A stretch of 37,149 nt of DNA. Source: Actinomycetes bacterium. GTDB taxonomy: Bacteria; Actinomycetota; Acidimicrobiia; Acidimicrobiales; RAAP-2. The notes under the pieces are model-generated. The model was not told the DNA's origin. It saw nothing but the letters and a program-made list of their open reading frames with translations, and searched no databases. The translations under genes were made by a program, and so were the position numbers. Shown one piece after another: positions 21,378 to 29,712 of this stretch (its first letter is position 1; each line of letters opens with the position of its first letter). The DNA lies in the NCBI GenBank assembly GCA_021826255.1, contig JAKBAZ010000002.1:1-37149 (forward strand). The letters are read 5' to 3'.

Positions 21378-23143
21378 TGGCGAACCTCGGACGTCGCGAG
21401 GTTTCTCCAACACGACGGAGGTTCGAGTGGGCGTGGGCCGAGCGAGTGCTCGGCCGCGCCGCTCGACCCCTGCTGTGGGTGGTGTTGGCCCTGGTCTCAG
21501 TGGTCCCGACACTGAGTTTTCTCTCCTTGGCAATTTCGCCGAGACTCTTCTCCCAAGGGACGAGTTGGTTCACGTTCGCTCCCTTCCGCCAGGCGTTCTC
21601 CGGAATGGAGATGACGGGAATCAGGAATAGTCTGACCTTCGCCTCGCTCGCGGGCGTGATTGCGACGCTGGTGGCGGCGGGTCTCGCTCTCGCGGTGCAA
21701 CGCACGGACGTGTGGATTGCTCGGCTCATTCCCGGAGCGCTCTGGACGCTGCTGCTCGTTCCGACCTACATCGCCGCGGTGGGGTGGGAAGAAGTCCTGT
21801 CACCCAGCGGAGTTCTCGCGCGAATGGGCCTCGTGACGCCCGCGCTCAGTAACGCCCTGCTCGGACCGGTCGGAATTGTCTTCGTCCTCGCCATGAGTGG
21901 CGTACCGTTCGCGTACTTCGCCCTGGCCCCAGCGCTCTACGCCATGGGACGACGATACGAAGACGCCGCGCGTATTCACGGGGCGGGAGTGTGGCGCACC
22001 GTTCGCACCGTGGCGCCGATCATTCTGCCTGCCATCACGTCGGCCGTCATCATCGTCTTTGCCGAAGCCCTCGGGGACTTCGGTGTGGCCTCCACCATTG
22101 CGGCGAACGACAATATTCCGGTCGCGACGACCAACATCATGGCCGCCATCGCCACCTTTCCCACCAACTTTCCCCAAGCGGCGGCGGTGAGCTGGTTCCT
22201 CGTGGCGACCATCGGAACGGTGCTCGCACTTCAGAGCCGAGTGGTGAGAGGTCGCCACACGGCCGTGTTGTCGGGGCGTTCGCGTTTCGTGGGCAAGAGC
22301 CATCCTCACGGGGTGAGACGAGTGCTTCTGATCAGCGCCATTGTCGCGTTCTTTCTCCTCACCATTGGGATCCCGGCTCTGGGATCGGTCTTTTCCACTC
22401 TGTTGCCGCCTGGATCGGGTCTACATCTATCGCACCTCACCCTGAGCGCCTATAGCGCCCTCCTTCATCAGGGCCTAAGTGGACCCCTCTTCGTGTCGCT
22501 GCGAATGTCGGTCATCAACGCCACCGTGACGGTGGTACTCGCGACGGCCGTAGCGAAAGTCATCACGAGTCGGCGCCCCGGCGTGTTCGGACGATTGAGT
22601 GACGTGGTGCTCATCGCCTCGGTGGCCCTGCCGGGTTTGGTGGTGGCGGCGGGATTTCTGTTCATCTTCAACCTCCCCGTATTCTCTCGACTCGGTATCA
22701 ACCTTTACGGAACGATGACTCTCCTCGGCATGGGCTATCTCGCCATCGCTCTCCCCTCGAATTCACGAGTTCTCGTAGGCCCCGTCGCCCAACTCGACGG
22801 TTCGCTCGTGGAAGCGGGACGGTTGCACGGCGCTTCAGGTCCTGCTGCGTTTCGTCGCTGCGTCCTTCCCCTCCTCGCGCGTCCGCTGTTGTGGGCCTGG
22901 CTCCTCGCCTTCGCGGCCACCTTCTCTGAACTCCCCACGTCCGAAATGCTGGCGCCGATTGGTGTGCGCACGATGGCGACCGCGGTGTTGACGTCGTTTC
23001 AGAACGCCAACCTCGCTGCAGCGACGGCGCTGTCCGTCGTGCAGATGCTGGTGGTTCTCGCGGTCATCGGAGTCGCGCAGCTGGCCTTTCGTCTCCTCGC
23101 TCCGCCGGGGTGGCGTCACTTGGGAGGCCGCGACTTGCGCTAG
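21377..23143 (+). CDS. Fused ABC transporter permease, iron(III) type (FbpB-like)
   Basis: The 588-residue membrane protein joins two permease halves, as in FbpB/SfuB/AfuB importers. The first half carries a coupling-helix EAA motif near ALYAMGRRYEDAARIHGAG; the second carries LVEAGRLHGASGPAAFRRCV. About twelve membrane segments are visible, beginning LLWVVLALVSVVPTLSFLSL. The GTG start overlaps the binding-protein stop, so the two are translationally coupled. An ATPase gene would normally follow, but the next gene is putA and none is present in the window. The importer must borrow an ATPase encoded elsewhere, or the operon has lost it. Confidence 0.9.
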   Translation: MANLGRREVSPTRRRFEWAWAERVLGRAARPLLWVVLALVSVVPTLSFLSLAISPRLFSQGTSWFTFAPFRQAFSGMEMTGIRNSLTFASLAGVIATLVAAGLALAVQRTDVWIARLIPGALWTLLLVPTYIAAVGWEEVLSPSGVLARMGLVTPALSNALLGPVGIVFVLAMSGVPFAYFALAPALYAMGRRYEDAARIHGAGVWRTVRTVAPIILPAITSAVIIVFAEALGDFGVASTIAANDNIPVATTNIMAAIATFPTNFPQAAAVSWFLVATIGTVLALQSRVVRGRHTAVLSGRSRFVGKSHPHGVRRVLLISAIVAFFLLTIGIPALGSVFSTLLPPGSGLHLSHLTLSAYSALLHQGLSGPLFVSLRMSVINATVTVVLATAVAKVITSRRPGVFGRLSDVVLIASVALPGLVVAAGFLFIFNLPVFSRLGINLYGTMTLLGMGYLAIALPSNSRVLVGPVAQLDGSLVEAGRLHGASGPAAFRRCVLPLLARPLLWAWLLAFAATFSELPTSEMLAPIGVRTMATAVLTSFQNANLAAATALSVVQMLVVLAVIGVAQLAFRLLAPPGWRHLGGRDLR

Positions 23144-23242
23144 CCAACCACCCATGCTGGATGAGTGCATGGCCAAAGCCCATGGCTCCGTCTGGCACCT
23201 GGCCTCGGAGCCCGACACTCCGCGCGTGAACCCCAGGGGGCG

Positions 23243-23283
23243 TAGGTTGGACGATGGCGCCAGTGTCGTCGCCTTCGAGGTGA
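23243..23283 (+). other. Possible leaderless leader peptide upstream of putA
   Basis: TAGGTT (23243-23248) is followed after 5 nt by ATG GCG CCA GTG TCG TCG CCT TCG AGG TGA (23254-23283). It would encode MAPVSSPSR, with two prolines in nine residues, and ends 26 nt before the putA GTG. It may be a translated upstream ORF in the putA leader or simply mark the transcript start. Function is inferred only from position. Confidence 0.35.
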
Positions 23284-23309
23284 GTCCTGCGCGTCAGTGA
23301 GGAGACGCC

Positions 23310-26300
23310 GTGGAGTTCGCGACATCGTGGGAGGAATGCGGTCAGCGGTCCGCTCGTCGGGCTGAGCAGTGGATGGACGACGTTCCTCGTGAACGGACCC
23401 GTCGCGAGGTTCGCGTGCGCACTCGGCTGGCCCGACTGATTGACGAACCCGACGCACTCGGACTGATCATCAGCGTCACCGACGACGTGGTTCGTACGCG
23501 ATCGCCCCGGGCCGCGGCGCGAAGTTTGCGCGATGCCGTGTCTCGAGGGGGACGAAGGGGTTTCTCGTGGGTCGACTGGCGTAGCTTGCAGGCGGTGAGT
23601 TACGCGGCGCACGTCGTTCCGCGCGTCGCCCAGGCGGCTGTGGTGTGGCGACTTCGGAACCTGACTCGAGAGGTCATCGGCACCACAGACGAACAGCGCC
23701 TCCGCCGAGTGGTCGAGCGCCGACGCGAGGAGGGTATTCGACTCAACATCAACGTGCTCGGAGAGGCGGTACTCGGACCTCGAGAGGCGGGTGGGCGAAT
23801 GGACCGCGCGGTGGCGATGATGCGTCGACCCTACGTGGACTACGTCTCGGTGAAGTTGTCGTCCTTGGTCGCTCACCTCGACTACTACGACCCGGACGGC
23901 TCGTCGGAACGTCTCGCGGACGCCCTGCGTCGTCTCCTGAGAGAAGCGAGCCACCAGGGCGTCTTCGTCAACGTCGACATGGAAGAGTTCCGTGATCTTC
24001 GGGTCACGATGAACGCCTTTCGCCGAGTCGTCCTCGAGCCCGAGATGAAACGGATGCCGGTGGGGATCGTCGTCCAGGCCTATCTACCCGAGGCTCACGA
24101 CCTCGTCGAGGAGATCGTGAGCCTCGCCACTCGGCGAGTGGCCGACGGCGGCACCGGGCTCAAGGTGCGCCTCGTCAAGGGCGCCAACCTCGCCATGGAG
24201 CACGTCGAGGCCGAACTCGCCGGACTGCACCCGCCGACCTATCCCACGAAGGCGGACGTGGACGCCAACTACCTCGCTCTCGTGACGTACGCCCTGAGCG
24301 CGGGACCAGTTCTACGGGTGGGAGTTGCCAGTCACAATCTGTATCACGTGGCCTTCGCGCTCGACGTCGCCGAGACGCTGCACGCCCGCGAGAGGCTCGA
24401 CATTGAGATGCTCGAAGGTATGGCGCCCGCCGAAGCTCGAGTCCTCGCCCGCTCGGCTCAATGTCCCGTTATTACCTACGCTCCCGTGACCGACCCGGGA
24501 GATTTCTCCGCCGCCATTGCCTACCTCGTGAGGCGTCTCGATGAGAACACCTCGCCGGACAACTACCTGAGTGCCGCCTTCTTCGTCGACACCGACTCCG
24601 AGAGAGCAACGACAACTCGGGCAGCCCAGCGAGAGCGTTTTCTCGCCGCCCTCGCCTCAATGTCATCGGTGAGTCGAGAGCGACGTCGCCGACCCCTGGG
24701 CGACGAAGGGCGTGAGTTCGCGAACAGTACTGATGGCGATGTGACGGACCCCCTCTTCGTCGAGCGACTGCGCGACGAACTCGCTACGTTCGAACCGACG
24801 CAGTTCGCGCGACGGGTGCTTCTTCCCGGTGACGTCGCCGGAGTGGATCCCTCGTCGGGGAGCGAGATCTACCGCTATCGCCGAGTACGCCTTGAGGAGG
24901 CCCACGACGTTCTCGACGCGCTCCGTCGCGCGCAGTCCTCGTGGGCCTCGCGCTCTTTCGAGGAGCGTTCGGCGGTACTCAACGCCTTCGCTCAACTCGC
25001 CGAGGAGGAGCGAGTGACGACGATGGCCGTGATGGCCCACGACACGGGAAAGACTCCGGGGGAGAGTAACGCCGAGGTCTCCGAGGCGGCCGACTTCGCA
25101 CGTGAGTACGCCCGTTACCGTGACGACGCTCAGCCCCTGGGAGTCATCACCGTGACGCCGCCCTGGAACTTCCCCTACGCCATTCCCGCGGGTGGTGTGC
25201 TCGCCGCCCTCGCCGCCGGCAATGCGGTGGTGTTGAAGCCGGCCCCCGAAGCTGTCTTGGTCGCCGCTCACCTGGCCGACCAGTTGTGGCGAAGTGGTGT
25301 TCCCCGCGACGTCTTCGCGTTCGTCCCCGCGGGCGACGACGAGGTCGGACAATCTCTCGTCGAAGGGGCCGACGGAGTCATCCTCACGGGGTCGCTCGCT
25401 AGTGCGGCGCTCTTTACGACGTGGCGCCCGCGACTGCACCTACTCGCCGAAACCAGCGGGAAGAACGCCATCGTTGTGAGCGCGCGGGCCGACATCGACG
25501 CTGCCGCCCGTGACATCGCGGCGTCGGCCTTCTCTCACGCCGGCCAAAAGTGTTCGGCGGGATCGCTGGCCGTAATTACTCGTGACGTAGCCCGCGACGA
25601 GGCGTTCTGGCGACAATTAGTCGACGCGGTGGAGTCCTACGAGGTGGGACGAGCCTACGAGCCCGGTTCCCACGTGGGACCGGTCATTCATCCGCCGAGT
25701 GGGGAACTCGCCCGGGCACTGGACGGTCTGGAGCCGGGCGAGGAGTGGGTTCTGAGGCCCCGGGCCCTTAACGAGGCTCGCACCCTATGGCGCCCCGGGA
25801 TTAAGCGGGGAACGACACCAGGATCGTGGAGCCACCTCACCGAGTGGTTCGGACCCGTTCTCGCGGTGATCGAGGTGGCGGACGTGGCTCACGCCCTCGA
25901 GGTTCAAAACGGCACCAGGTTCGGCCTCACCGCCGGACTTCACTCTCTTGACGCCGAGGAGATCTGCTGGTGGCTCGATCGAGTGAGGGCCGGCAATCTC
26001 TACGTCAATCGACCGATCACGGGGGCGGTCGTTCATCGTCAACCCTTCGGTGGATGGCGTGCGTCGGCGCTCGGAGTAGGTCCCCAGGCGGGCCAGCGCG
26101 GTTACGTGGGTGCTCTTCGACGCGGCGACCCCGTACGAGTGGCGTCGGATCTCGAGACACTGGTGGAGGGAGTACGAACGTGGATGAGCCGCGAGGGGCG
26201 AGAACTCCATGACACCGACTCCCTCGAGGGCGAGTGGAATCTCCATCGAGCTCAACCCTTTGATCTCGTCGTCGTTCGGGTCGAGGAGCCTTCAGGACTC

Positions 26301-26654
26301 CTCCTCGACTCCCTGGAGCTACTTCAACGCGAGATGGGGATTCCTCTTGAACTCTCCGCTTCGACTCCGCTCGATACCAACCTCGCTCTGCGCATCGAGG
26401 GCGTTGACGACATGCTCGAGCGAGTCGAGAGAGACTGGCGCGTGCGGTGGTTGTCGAGTGAGGAGCCCCCAACGGCGGCTCTCGCCGAGCGGGGTGTGGC
26501 GGTGGACGGTCGAGAGATTGAACGGGCGGGGGAGCGCGAAGCCCCCCGGTGGTGGAGATCCCAGAGCATCAGTATTACTCGACACCGTTACGGCAACGTT
26601 CACGCGGGACCCCAACTCGTCGTGGAGGGTTCGCGCGTCGCTCCTCGACGTTAG
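23310..26654 (+). CDS. putA: Bifunctional proline dehydrogenase / L-glutamate-gamma-semialdehyde dehydrogenase
   Basis: PutA oxidises proline to pyrroline-5-carboxylate with FAD, then to glutamate with NAD. Of 1114 residues, about 90-470 form the proline dehydrogenase barrel (LKVRLVKGANLAMEH, VASHNLYHVAFAL, IEMLEGMAP, YLVRRLDENTSPDNYL). The aldehyde dehydrogenase follows (PPWNFPYAIPAGGVLAALAA, general base Glu in LLAETSGKNA at about 714, nucleophile Cys in HAGQKCSAGS at about 748; the 34-residue spacing is normal). A C-terminal extension of about 150 residues (DLVVVRVEEPSGLLLDSLEL and later RHRYGNVHAGPQLVVEG) is like that of longer PutAs. There is no N-terminal ribbon-helix-helix DNA-binding domain, so it does not self-regulate that way. 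GAGGAG precedes the GTG. Its stop overlaps that of arsC (TTAG). Confidence 0.94.
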   Translation: MEFATSWEECGQRSARRAEQWMDDVPRERTRREVRVRTRLARLIDEPDALGLIISVTDDVVRTRSPRAAARSLRDAVSRGGRRGFSWVDWRSLQAVSYAAHVVPRVAQAAVVWRLRNLTREVIGTTDEQRLRRVVERRREEGIRLNINVLGEAVLGPREAGGRMDRAVAMMRRPYVDYVSVKLSSLVAHLDYYDPDGSSERLADALRRLLREASHQGVFVNVDMEEFRDLRVTMNAFRRVVLEPEMKRMPVGIVVQAYLPEAHDLVEEIVSLATRRVADGGTGLKVRLVKGANLAMEHVEAELAGLHPPTYPTKADVDANYLALVTYALSAGPVLRVGVASHNLYHVAFALDVAETLHARERLDIEMLEGMAPAEARVLARSAQCPVITYAPVTDPGDFSAAIAYLVRRLDENTSPDNYLSAAFFVDTDSERATTTRAAQRERFLAALASMSSVSRERRRRPLGDEGREFANSTDGDVTDPLFVERLRDELATFEPTQFARRVLLPGDVAGVDPSSGSEIYRYRRVRLEEAHDVLDALRRAQSSWASRSFEERSAVLNAFAQLAEEERVTTMAVMAHDTGKTPGESNAEVSEAADFAREYARYRDDAQPLGVITVTPPWNFPYAIPAGGVLAALAAGNAVVLKPAPEAVLVAAHLADQLWRSGVPRDVFAFVPAGDDEVGQSLVEGADGVILTGSLASAALFTTWRPRLHLLAETSGKNAIVVSARADIDAAARDIAASAFSHAGQKCSAGSLAVITRDVARDEAFWRQLVDAVESYEVGRAYEPGSHVGPVIHPPSGELARALDGLEPGEEWVLRPRALNEARTLWRPGIKRGTTPGSWSHLTEWFGPVLAVIEVADVAHALEVQNGTRFGLTAGLHSLDAEEICWWLDRVRAGNLYVNRPITGAVVHRQPFGGWRASALGVGPQAGQRGYVGALRRGDPVRVASDLETLVEGVRTWMSREGRELHDTDSLEGEWNLHRAQPFDLVVVRVEEPSGLLLDSLELLQREMGIPLELSASTPLDTNLALRIEGVDDMLERVERDWRVRWLSSEEPPTAALAERGVAVDGREIERAGEREAPRWWRSQSISITRHRYGNVHAGPQLVVEGSRVAPRR

Positions 26655-27049
26655 GCCGTAAGTTCGGCGAGGAGTTCGCGGACCCGCCGATCGATGTCGT
26701 CTCGAATTTCGCGCACCTCGTCGGGACTCTTGCCCTTGGGGTCTTCTAGGGCCCAGTCGAGGTACCGCTTACCGGGAAAGATTGGGCAGGTGTCGCCACA
26801 GCCCATGGTGATCACGACGTCGGCCTCTTGAGCGATGTCGGCGTCGAGGACACGGGGCTGGCGGTCCGCGAGGTCCAGCCCGAGTTCGCGCATGGAGTTA
26901 AGGACGACGGGGTGAATCTCGTCGGCCGGCGCGGTGCCCGCGGAGAGAACTCGTACTCGTCCTTCGGCGTGGTGCTCGAGGAGGGCGGCGGCCATTTGGG
27001 ATCGCCCGGCGTTGTGTACGCAGACGAAGAGAACCACGGGGGTAGTCAC
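26651..27049 (-). CDS. arsC: Arsenate reductase, low-molecular-weight phosphatase type
   Basis: ArsC reduces arsenate to arsenite. The 132-residue protein has the phosphatase-like P-loop VCVHNAGRSQMA (C10 to R16) and the loop MGCGDTCPIFPGKRYLDW, followed by DPKG. This form is typical of actinobacterial ArsC enzymes of the mycothiol/mycoredoxin-dependent kind. The GTG start overlaps the aquaporin-like gene's stop (GTGA, 27049-27046), so the channel and reductase are made together. No arsB or acr3 pump is present. The convergent putA ends in the same four bases. Confidence 0.93.
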   Translation of the reverse strand: MTTPVVLFVCVHNAGRSQMAAALLEHHAEGRVRVLSAGTAPADEIHPVVLNSMRELGLDLADRQPRVLDADIAQEADVVITMGCGDTCPIFPGKRYLDWALEDPKGKSPDEVREIRDDIDRRVRELLAELTA

Positions 27050-27786
27050 GAGGAGTGTCCTTTCGATGAGGCGAGTAAGGGTCGGGGAGTGAGGAGGTGG
27101 AGTAGAAGGAGGGCCACAACGAGTCCTAGGAGTTGAGCCCCGATGAATCCCGGCGTTGACGAGGGTCGAATGCCCGCGAAGGAGTTGGTGAGGCTGCGCG
27201 CGAGAGTGACGGCGGGGTTCGCGAAGCTGGTCGACGAGGTAAAGAAGTACGCCCCGGTGATGTAGCCCCCGACGGCAACACCGGCCACGGCGACGGAGTG
27301 TCGCTCCATGGCAACGACCACGAGGAGTAGTCCGAGCGTGGCCACGATCTCACCCCCCCAGAGGTGGGGTGTCGCGCGCGAGGTGGTCGAGAGGCTCACG
27401 ACCGGGAGGGCGAACATGAGATTGGCGGCCATGGTCCCGAAAACTGCCCCGGTGAGTTGGGCGATGAGGTAGACCACGAGTCTCGAGCCCGAGAGGTCGC
27501 GACGAATCCACTTGAGCAGACTCACCACGGGGTTGAAGTGCGCCCCCGAGAGGGGTCCGAACGTCATGATGAGGGTGCCGAGCACCGCCCCGGTGGCAAT
27601 CGCGTTCTCCAGCAGATCGAGTCCCGTCTGCCCGGGCGAGAGTCGCGTGGCGGCGATGCCCGAACCCACGACCGCGGCGAGGAGGAAGAAGGTGCCGACG
27701 CCTTCGGCGAGAGCAGCGCGCCACGTCTCGACGGCGAGGTCGTGATCAGGAAGGCCGGGGGACGGGGTTGATATATTGATGGGCAT
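27046..27786 (-). CDS. Aquaglyceroporin-like MIP channel of an arsenic operon (AqpS-like)
   Basis: The 246-residue protein has six membrane segments and the two half-helix motifs of MIP channels: SGAHFNPVVSL (NPV instead of NPA) and SFANPAVTLARSL (with the selectivity Arg). MIP channels conduct water, glycerol or neutral solutes; AqpS of Sinorhizobium, beside arsC, lets arsenite leave the cell. Coupling to arsC and the shared ArsR-type operator support the same role here. The ATG at 27786 lies inside the inverted repeat, so either the message is nearly leaderless or the transcript starts further upstream. A TTG one codon earlier is also possible, but no ordinary start exists downstream for many codons. 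Confidence 0.87.
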   Translation of the reverse strand: MPINISTPSPGLPDHDLAVETWRAALAEGVGTFFLLAAVVGSGIAATRLSPGQTGLDLLENAIATGAVLGTLIMTFGPLSGAHFNPVVSLLKWIRRDLSGSRLVVYLIAQLTGAVFGTMAANLMFALPVVSLSTTSRATPHLWGGEIVATLGLLLVVVAMERHSVAVAGVAVGGYITGAYFFTSSTSFANPAVTLARSLTNSFAGIRPSSTPGFIGAQLLGLVVALLLLHLLTPRPLLASSKGHSS

Positions 27787-27798
27787 CAATATATCAAC
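27767..27798. promoter_or_regulatory. Perfect 14-bp-arm inverted repeat, likely ArsR operator
   Basis: GTTGATATATTGAT (27767-27780), spacer GGGC, and ATCAATATATCAAC (27785-27798) are exact reverse complements. It contains four TTGAT/ATCAA half-sites, the word recognised by many ArsR/SmtB repressors. It lies between the divergent aqpS-like-arsC and arsR-chrA genes and covers the start codon of the former. TTGATA and TATCAA within it could act as -35 and -10 elements (18-nt spacing) in either direction. Confidence 0.82.
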
Positions 27799-27827
27799 GT
27801 TTCTCGAGACATTCTGATGAGCCCCTC

Positions 27828-28199
27828 GTGACGGACCGAGTCGGACAACTCACCGTCCGTGAGGTGAGTGATGCCGAATGCACTCCCCACGAGCGAAGCA
27901 TTCCGCTCGGCGAGGAGGAGGCGTCCTCGTGGGCCCTACACTTCGCCCTCCTGGCCGACCCGGTGCGTCTGCGGTTGCTGAGCGCTCTGTGCGCGACGGA
28001 CGAGCCCATCTGCGCGTGCGACCTCGTGAGCCCCCTCGAGAGATCCCAGCCGACAGTCAGTCATCACCTCAAAGTTTTAAGTGACGGCGGGTTTGTTCGG
28101 AGTGAGCGACAGGGTCGTTGGATTCACTACGTCGCCACCGACGAAGGCCGCCGAGCCTTCGACATCATCGGTGGCGGGTCCGGATCTCGGATGCCGTGA
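27828..28199 (+). CDS. arsR: ArsR/SmtB-family metalloregulator
   Basis: The 123-residue repressor has a winged helix with ADPVRLRLLSAL, then CATDEPICACDLV (three cysteines, the third in the usual CxCDL of arsenite-sensing ArsR), and the recognition helix ERSQPTVSHHLKVLSDGGFV, then RQGRWIHY. As(III) binding to these cysteines would release the DNA. The likely operator is the inverted repeat 30-61 nt upstream. The start GTG at 27828 has only a weak ribosome site. The chromate transporter gene begins in its stop codon (TGATG), so chrA is under the same control. Confidence 0.92.
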   Translation: MTDRVGQLTVREVSDAECTPHERSIPLGEEEASSWALHFALLADPVRLRLLSALCATDEPICACDLVSPLERSQPTVSHHLKVLSDGGFVRSERQGRWIHYVATDEGRRAFDIIGGGSGSRMP

Positions 28200-29371
28200 T
28201 GAGAGCGACTGAGCGCGTGAGTCTCGCCACTCTCGCTCGAGAGTGGGGTCGCCTCGGAGTGATCGGTGTGGGGGGACCCCCAGCTCACGTCGCTCTACTG
28301 CGCGATCTCTGCGTTCGACGCCGGGACTGGCTCAGCCCCGACCAGTTCGAGGACGCTCTCGCCACGGTGAATCTTCTCCCCGGTCCCGCGTCCACCCAAC
28401 TCGCGCTCTACTGCGCGTGGGTGGTTCGAGGAGTCGCCGGCGTGCTGGTGGGTGCGGCGTGCTTCGTGGGCCCCGGCACACTCCTCATCGTGGCGCTCGC
28501 CACGATCTTTCTCCAGAGTCATCCTCCCGTGGTCGTGATCGGGGCCGGGGCGGCGATGAGTGCCGTCGTGCCCGTGGTGGCGGCGCAGTCGGCTCGACTG
28601 CTCGTTCGGCCGAGTTGGACTCGAACTGTCGAGTCGGGTGGATCAAGGGGGCGCTGGGCAATCTACGTAGCGGCCGGTCTCGCGGGGACGCTCCTTCTCG
28701 GCCCGTGGTTAGTCGTCGTGATCCTGGGGACGGGACTCGTTGAACTCGTCGCGTCGTCGCCCTCGTCCCCCTCGACCCACCGCGGAACCGCAGTGGTCGG
28801 ACTCGCGACGAAGATGGTCGCTGTCGGCGTCGTCTCAGGACTGGGCGCGCTCGCTCTCGAGGCCTTCAAAGTGGGAGCGTTGTCCTACGGCGGGGGATTC
28901 GTCATTATCCCCTTGATGCAGCACGACACCGTCGTCGTTCACCACTGGATGACGGGGTGGCAGTTCTCGAATGCCGTGGCGTTGGGTCAATTGACCCCGG
29001 GGCCGGTGGTGCAGACGGTCGCCGTGGTCGGCTACGCCGCCGCGGGATACGTCGGAGCGGGTGTCGCCACCCTGATCGCCTTCACCCCGTCCGTCCTGTT
29101 CGTTCTGCTCGGCGGACCATCCTTTGAGCGTCTTCGACGGAGTAGTCGCGCACAACGTTTTCTCACCGGCTCGGGACCCGCCGCCATCGGGGCAATTGCC
29201 GGCTCCGCCCTGCTTCTCGCGTCTCCCCTCTCTCACCTCTGGCAGGTCGCACTCTCTCTCGGCGCCGTGATGTGGGTGATGGTGCTGGGTCGCTCTAGCG
29301 TGGTGAGTCTGCTCGGAGCCGCTCTGCTCGGAGTCGGGGCGGCGCTGCTCGGACTGCCCCTCGTCCACTAA
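28199..29371 (+). CDS. chrA: Chromate transporter, ChrA family
   Basis: ChrA (CHR family) membrane proteins export chromate. The 390 residues hold two homologous halves. The first contains GVGGPPAHVALL and NLLPGPASTQLALYCAW; the second contains YGGGFVIIPLMQHDTV, the segment FSNAVALGQLTPGP, and VVQTVAVVGYAAAGYVG. About ten to twelve membrane segments are present. The start is the ATG at 28199, sharing one base with the arsR stop; the frame is open upstream but lies inside arsR. Being coupled to an arsenic-type repressor is unusual: either the regulator also senses chromate stress, or the protein exports a different oxyanion. Confidence 0.9.
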   Translation: MRATERVSLATLAREWGRLGVIGVGGPPAHVALLRDLCVRRRDWLSPDQFEDALATVNLLPGPASTQLALYCAWVVRGVAGVLVGAACFVGPGTLLIVALATIFLQSHPPVVVIGAGAAMSAVVPVVAAQSARLLVRPSWTRTVESGGSRGRWAIYVAAGLAGTLLLGPWLVVVILGTGLVELVASSPSSPSTHRGTAVVGLATKMVAVGVVSGLGALALEAFKVGALSYGGGFVIIPLMQHDTVVVHHWMTGWQFSNAVALGQLTPGPVVQTVAVVGYAAAGYVGAGVATLIAFTPSVLFVLLGGPSFERLRRSSRAQRFLTGSGPAAIGAIAGSALLLASPLSHLWQVALSLGAVMWVMVLGRSSVVSLLGAALLGVGAALLGLPLVH

Positions 29372-29413
29372 GCGTCAGTCCTCGCGGACAATATTTCGGA
29401 CTCAGCCGACGCT
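29371..29413. terminator. Bidirectional hairpin between chrA and the DUF1905 gene
   Basis: AGCGTC (29371-29376) pairs with GACGCT (29408-29413), and AGTCC (29377-29381) with GGACT (29398-29402), leaving a 5-nt bulge. It spans the convergent gap and the ends of both genes. There is no long T tract. Confidence 0.4.
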
Positions 29414-29686
29414 CAGGTGTAGTCGGACAACGTCGCCTAGTTCCGCGCCCTCGGCCCGTCGAAGGGCCACCTTGAGCGGCACCATGTAGTACTCGCCGCG
29501 GGGAAACAGAGCGGTCGACAGAGTGGTCGTACCGAGTCGGACTCGGGCGGGAATGACCCCCCACCCGTAGGTGAGTGTGGGGCCAAGTTCACGCAGGTCC
29601 TCGCTGACGTCGGGTGGGGTCACCACGAAGTAGTGAGGGGCGGGACCTCGCCACTCCACGACCTCGCCCTCCCATTCCCACTCCAC
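29402..29686 (-). CDS. DUF1905-domain protein
   Basis: The 94-residue protein fits DUF1905: an N-terminal WEWEGEVVEWRGPAPHYFVV, then VIPARVRLGTTTLSTALFPR, GEYYMVPLKVALRRAEGAELGD, and VVRLHL. DUF1905 domains are small beta barrels of unknown function, often fused to a bacteriocin-protection (YdeI/OmpD) domain, which is absent here. The GTG start lies 6 nt after TAGACT on the minus strand. The gene lies just downstream of the cstB-like gene on the same strand but has its own promoter. Confidence 0.82.
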   Translation of the reverse strand: MEWEWEGEVVEWRGPAPHYFVVTPPDVSEDLRELGPTLTYGWGVIPARVRLGTTTLSTALFPRGEYYMVPLKVALRRAEGAELGDVVRLHLSVG

Positions 29687-29698
29687 GGGAAAAGTCTA
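29684..29698 (-). promoter_or_regulatory. Leaderless-type -10 element of the DUF1905 gene
   Basis: On the minus strand TAGACT (29698-29693), 6 nt, then the GTG at 29686. Confidence 0.5.
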
Positions 29699-29712
29699 GG
29701 TTCGAGCAGCCC

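Noticed and set aside
24663..25439. Open frame of 258 codons antisense to putA
   Set aside because: Shadow of the aldehyde dehydrogenase domain; no ribosome site or family similarity.
28118..28198. Upstream extension of chrA
   Set aside because: These 27 codons lie inside arsR, encode an Arg/His-rich stretch, and the ATG overlapping the arsR stop matches family N-termini.
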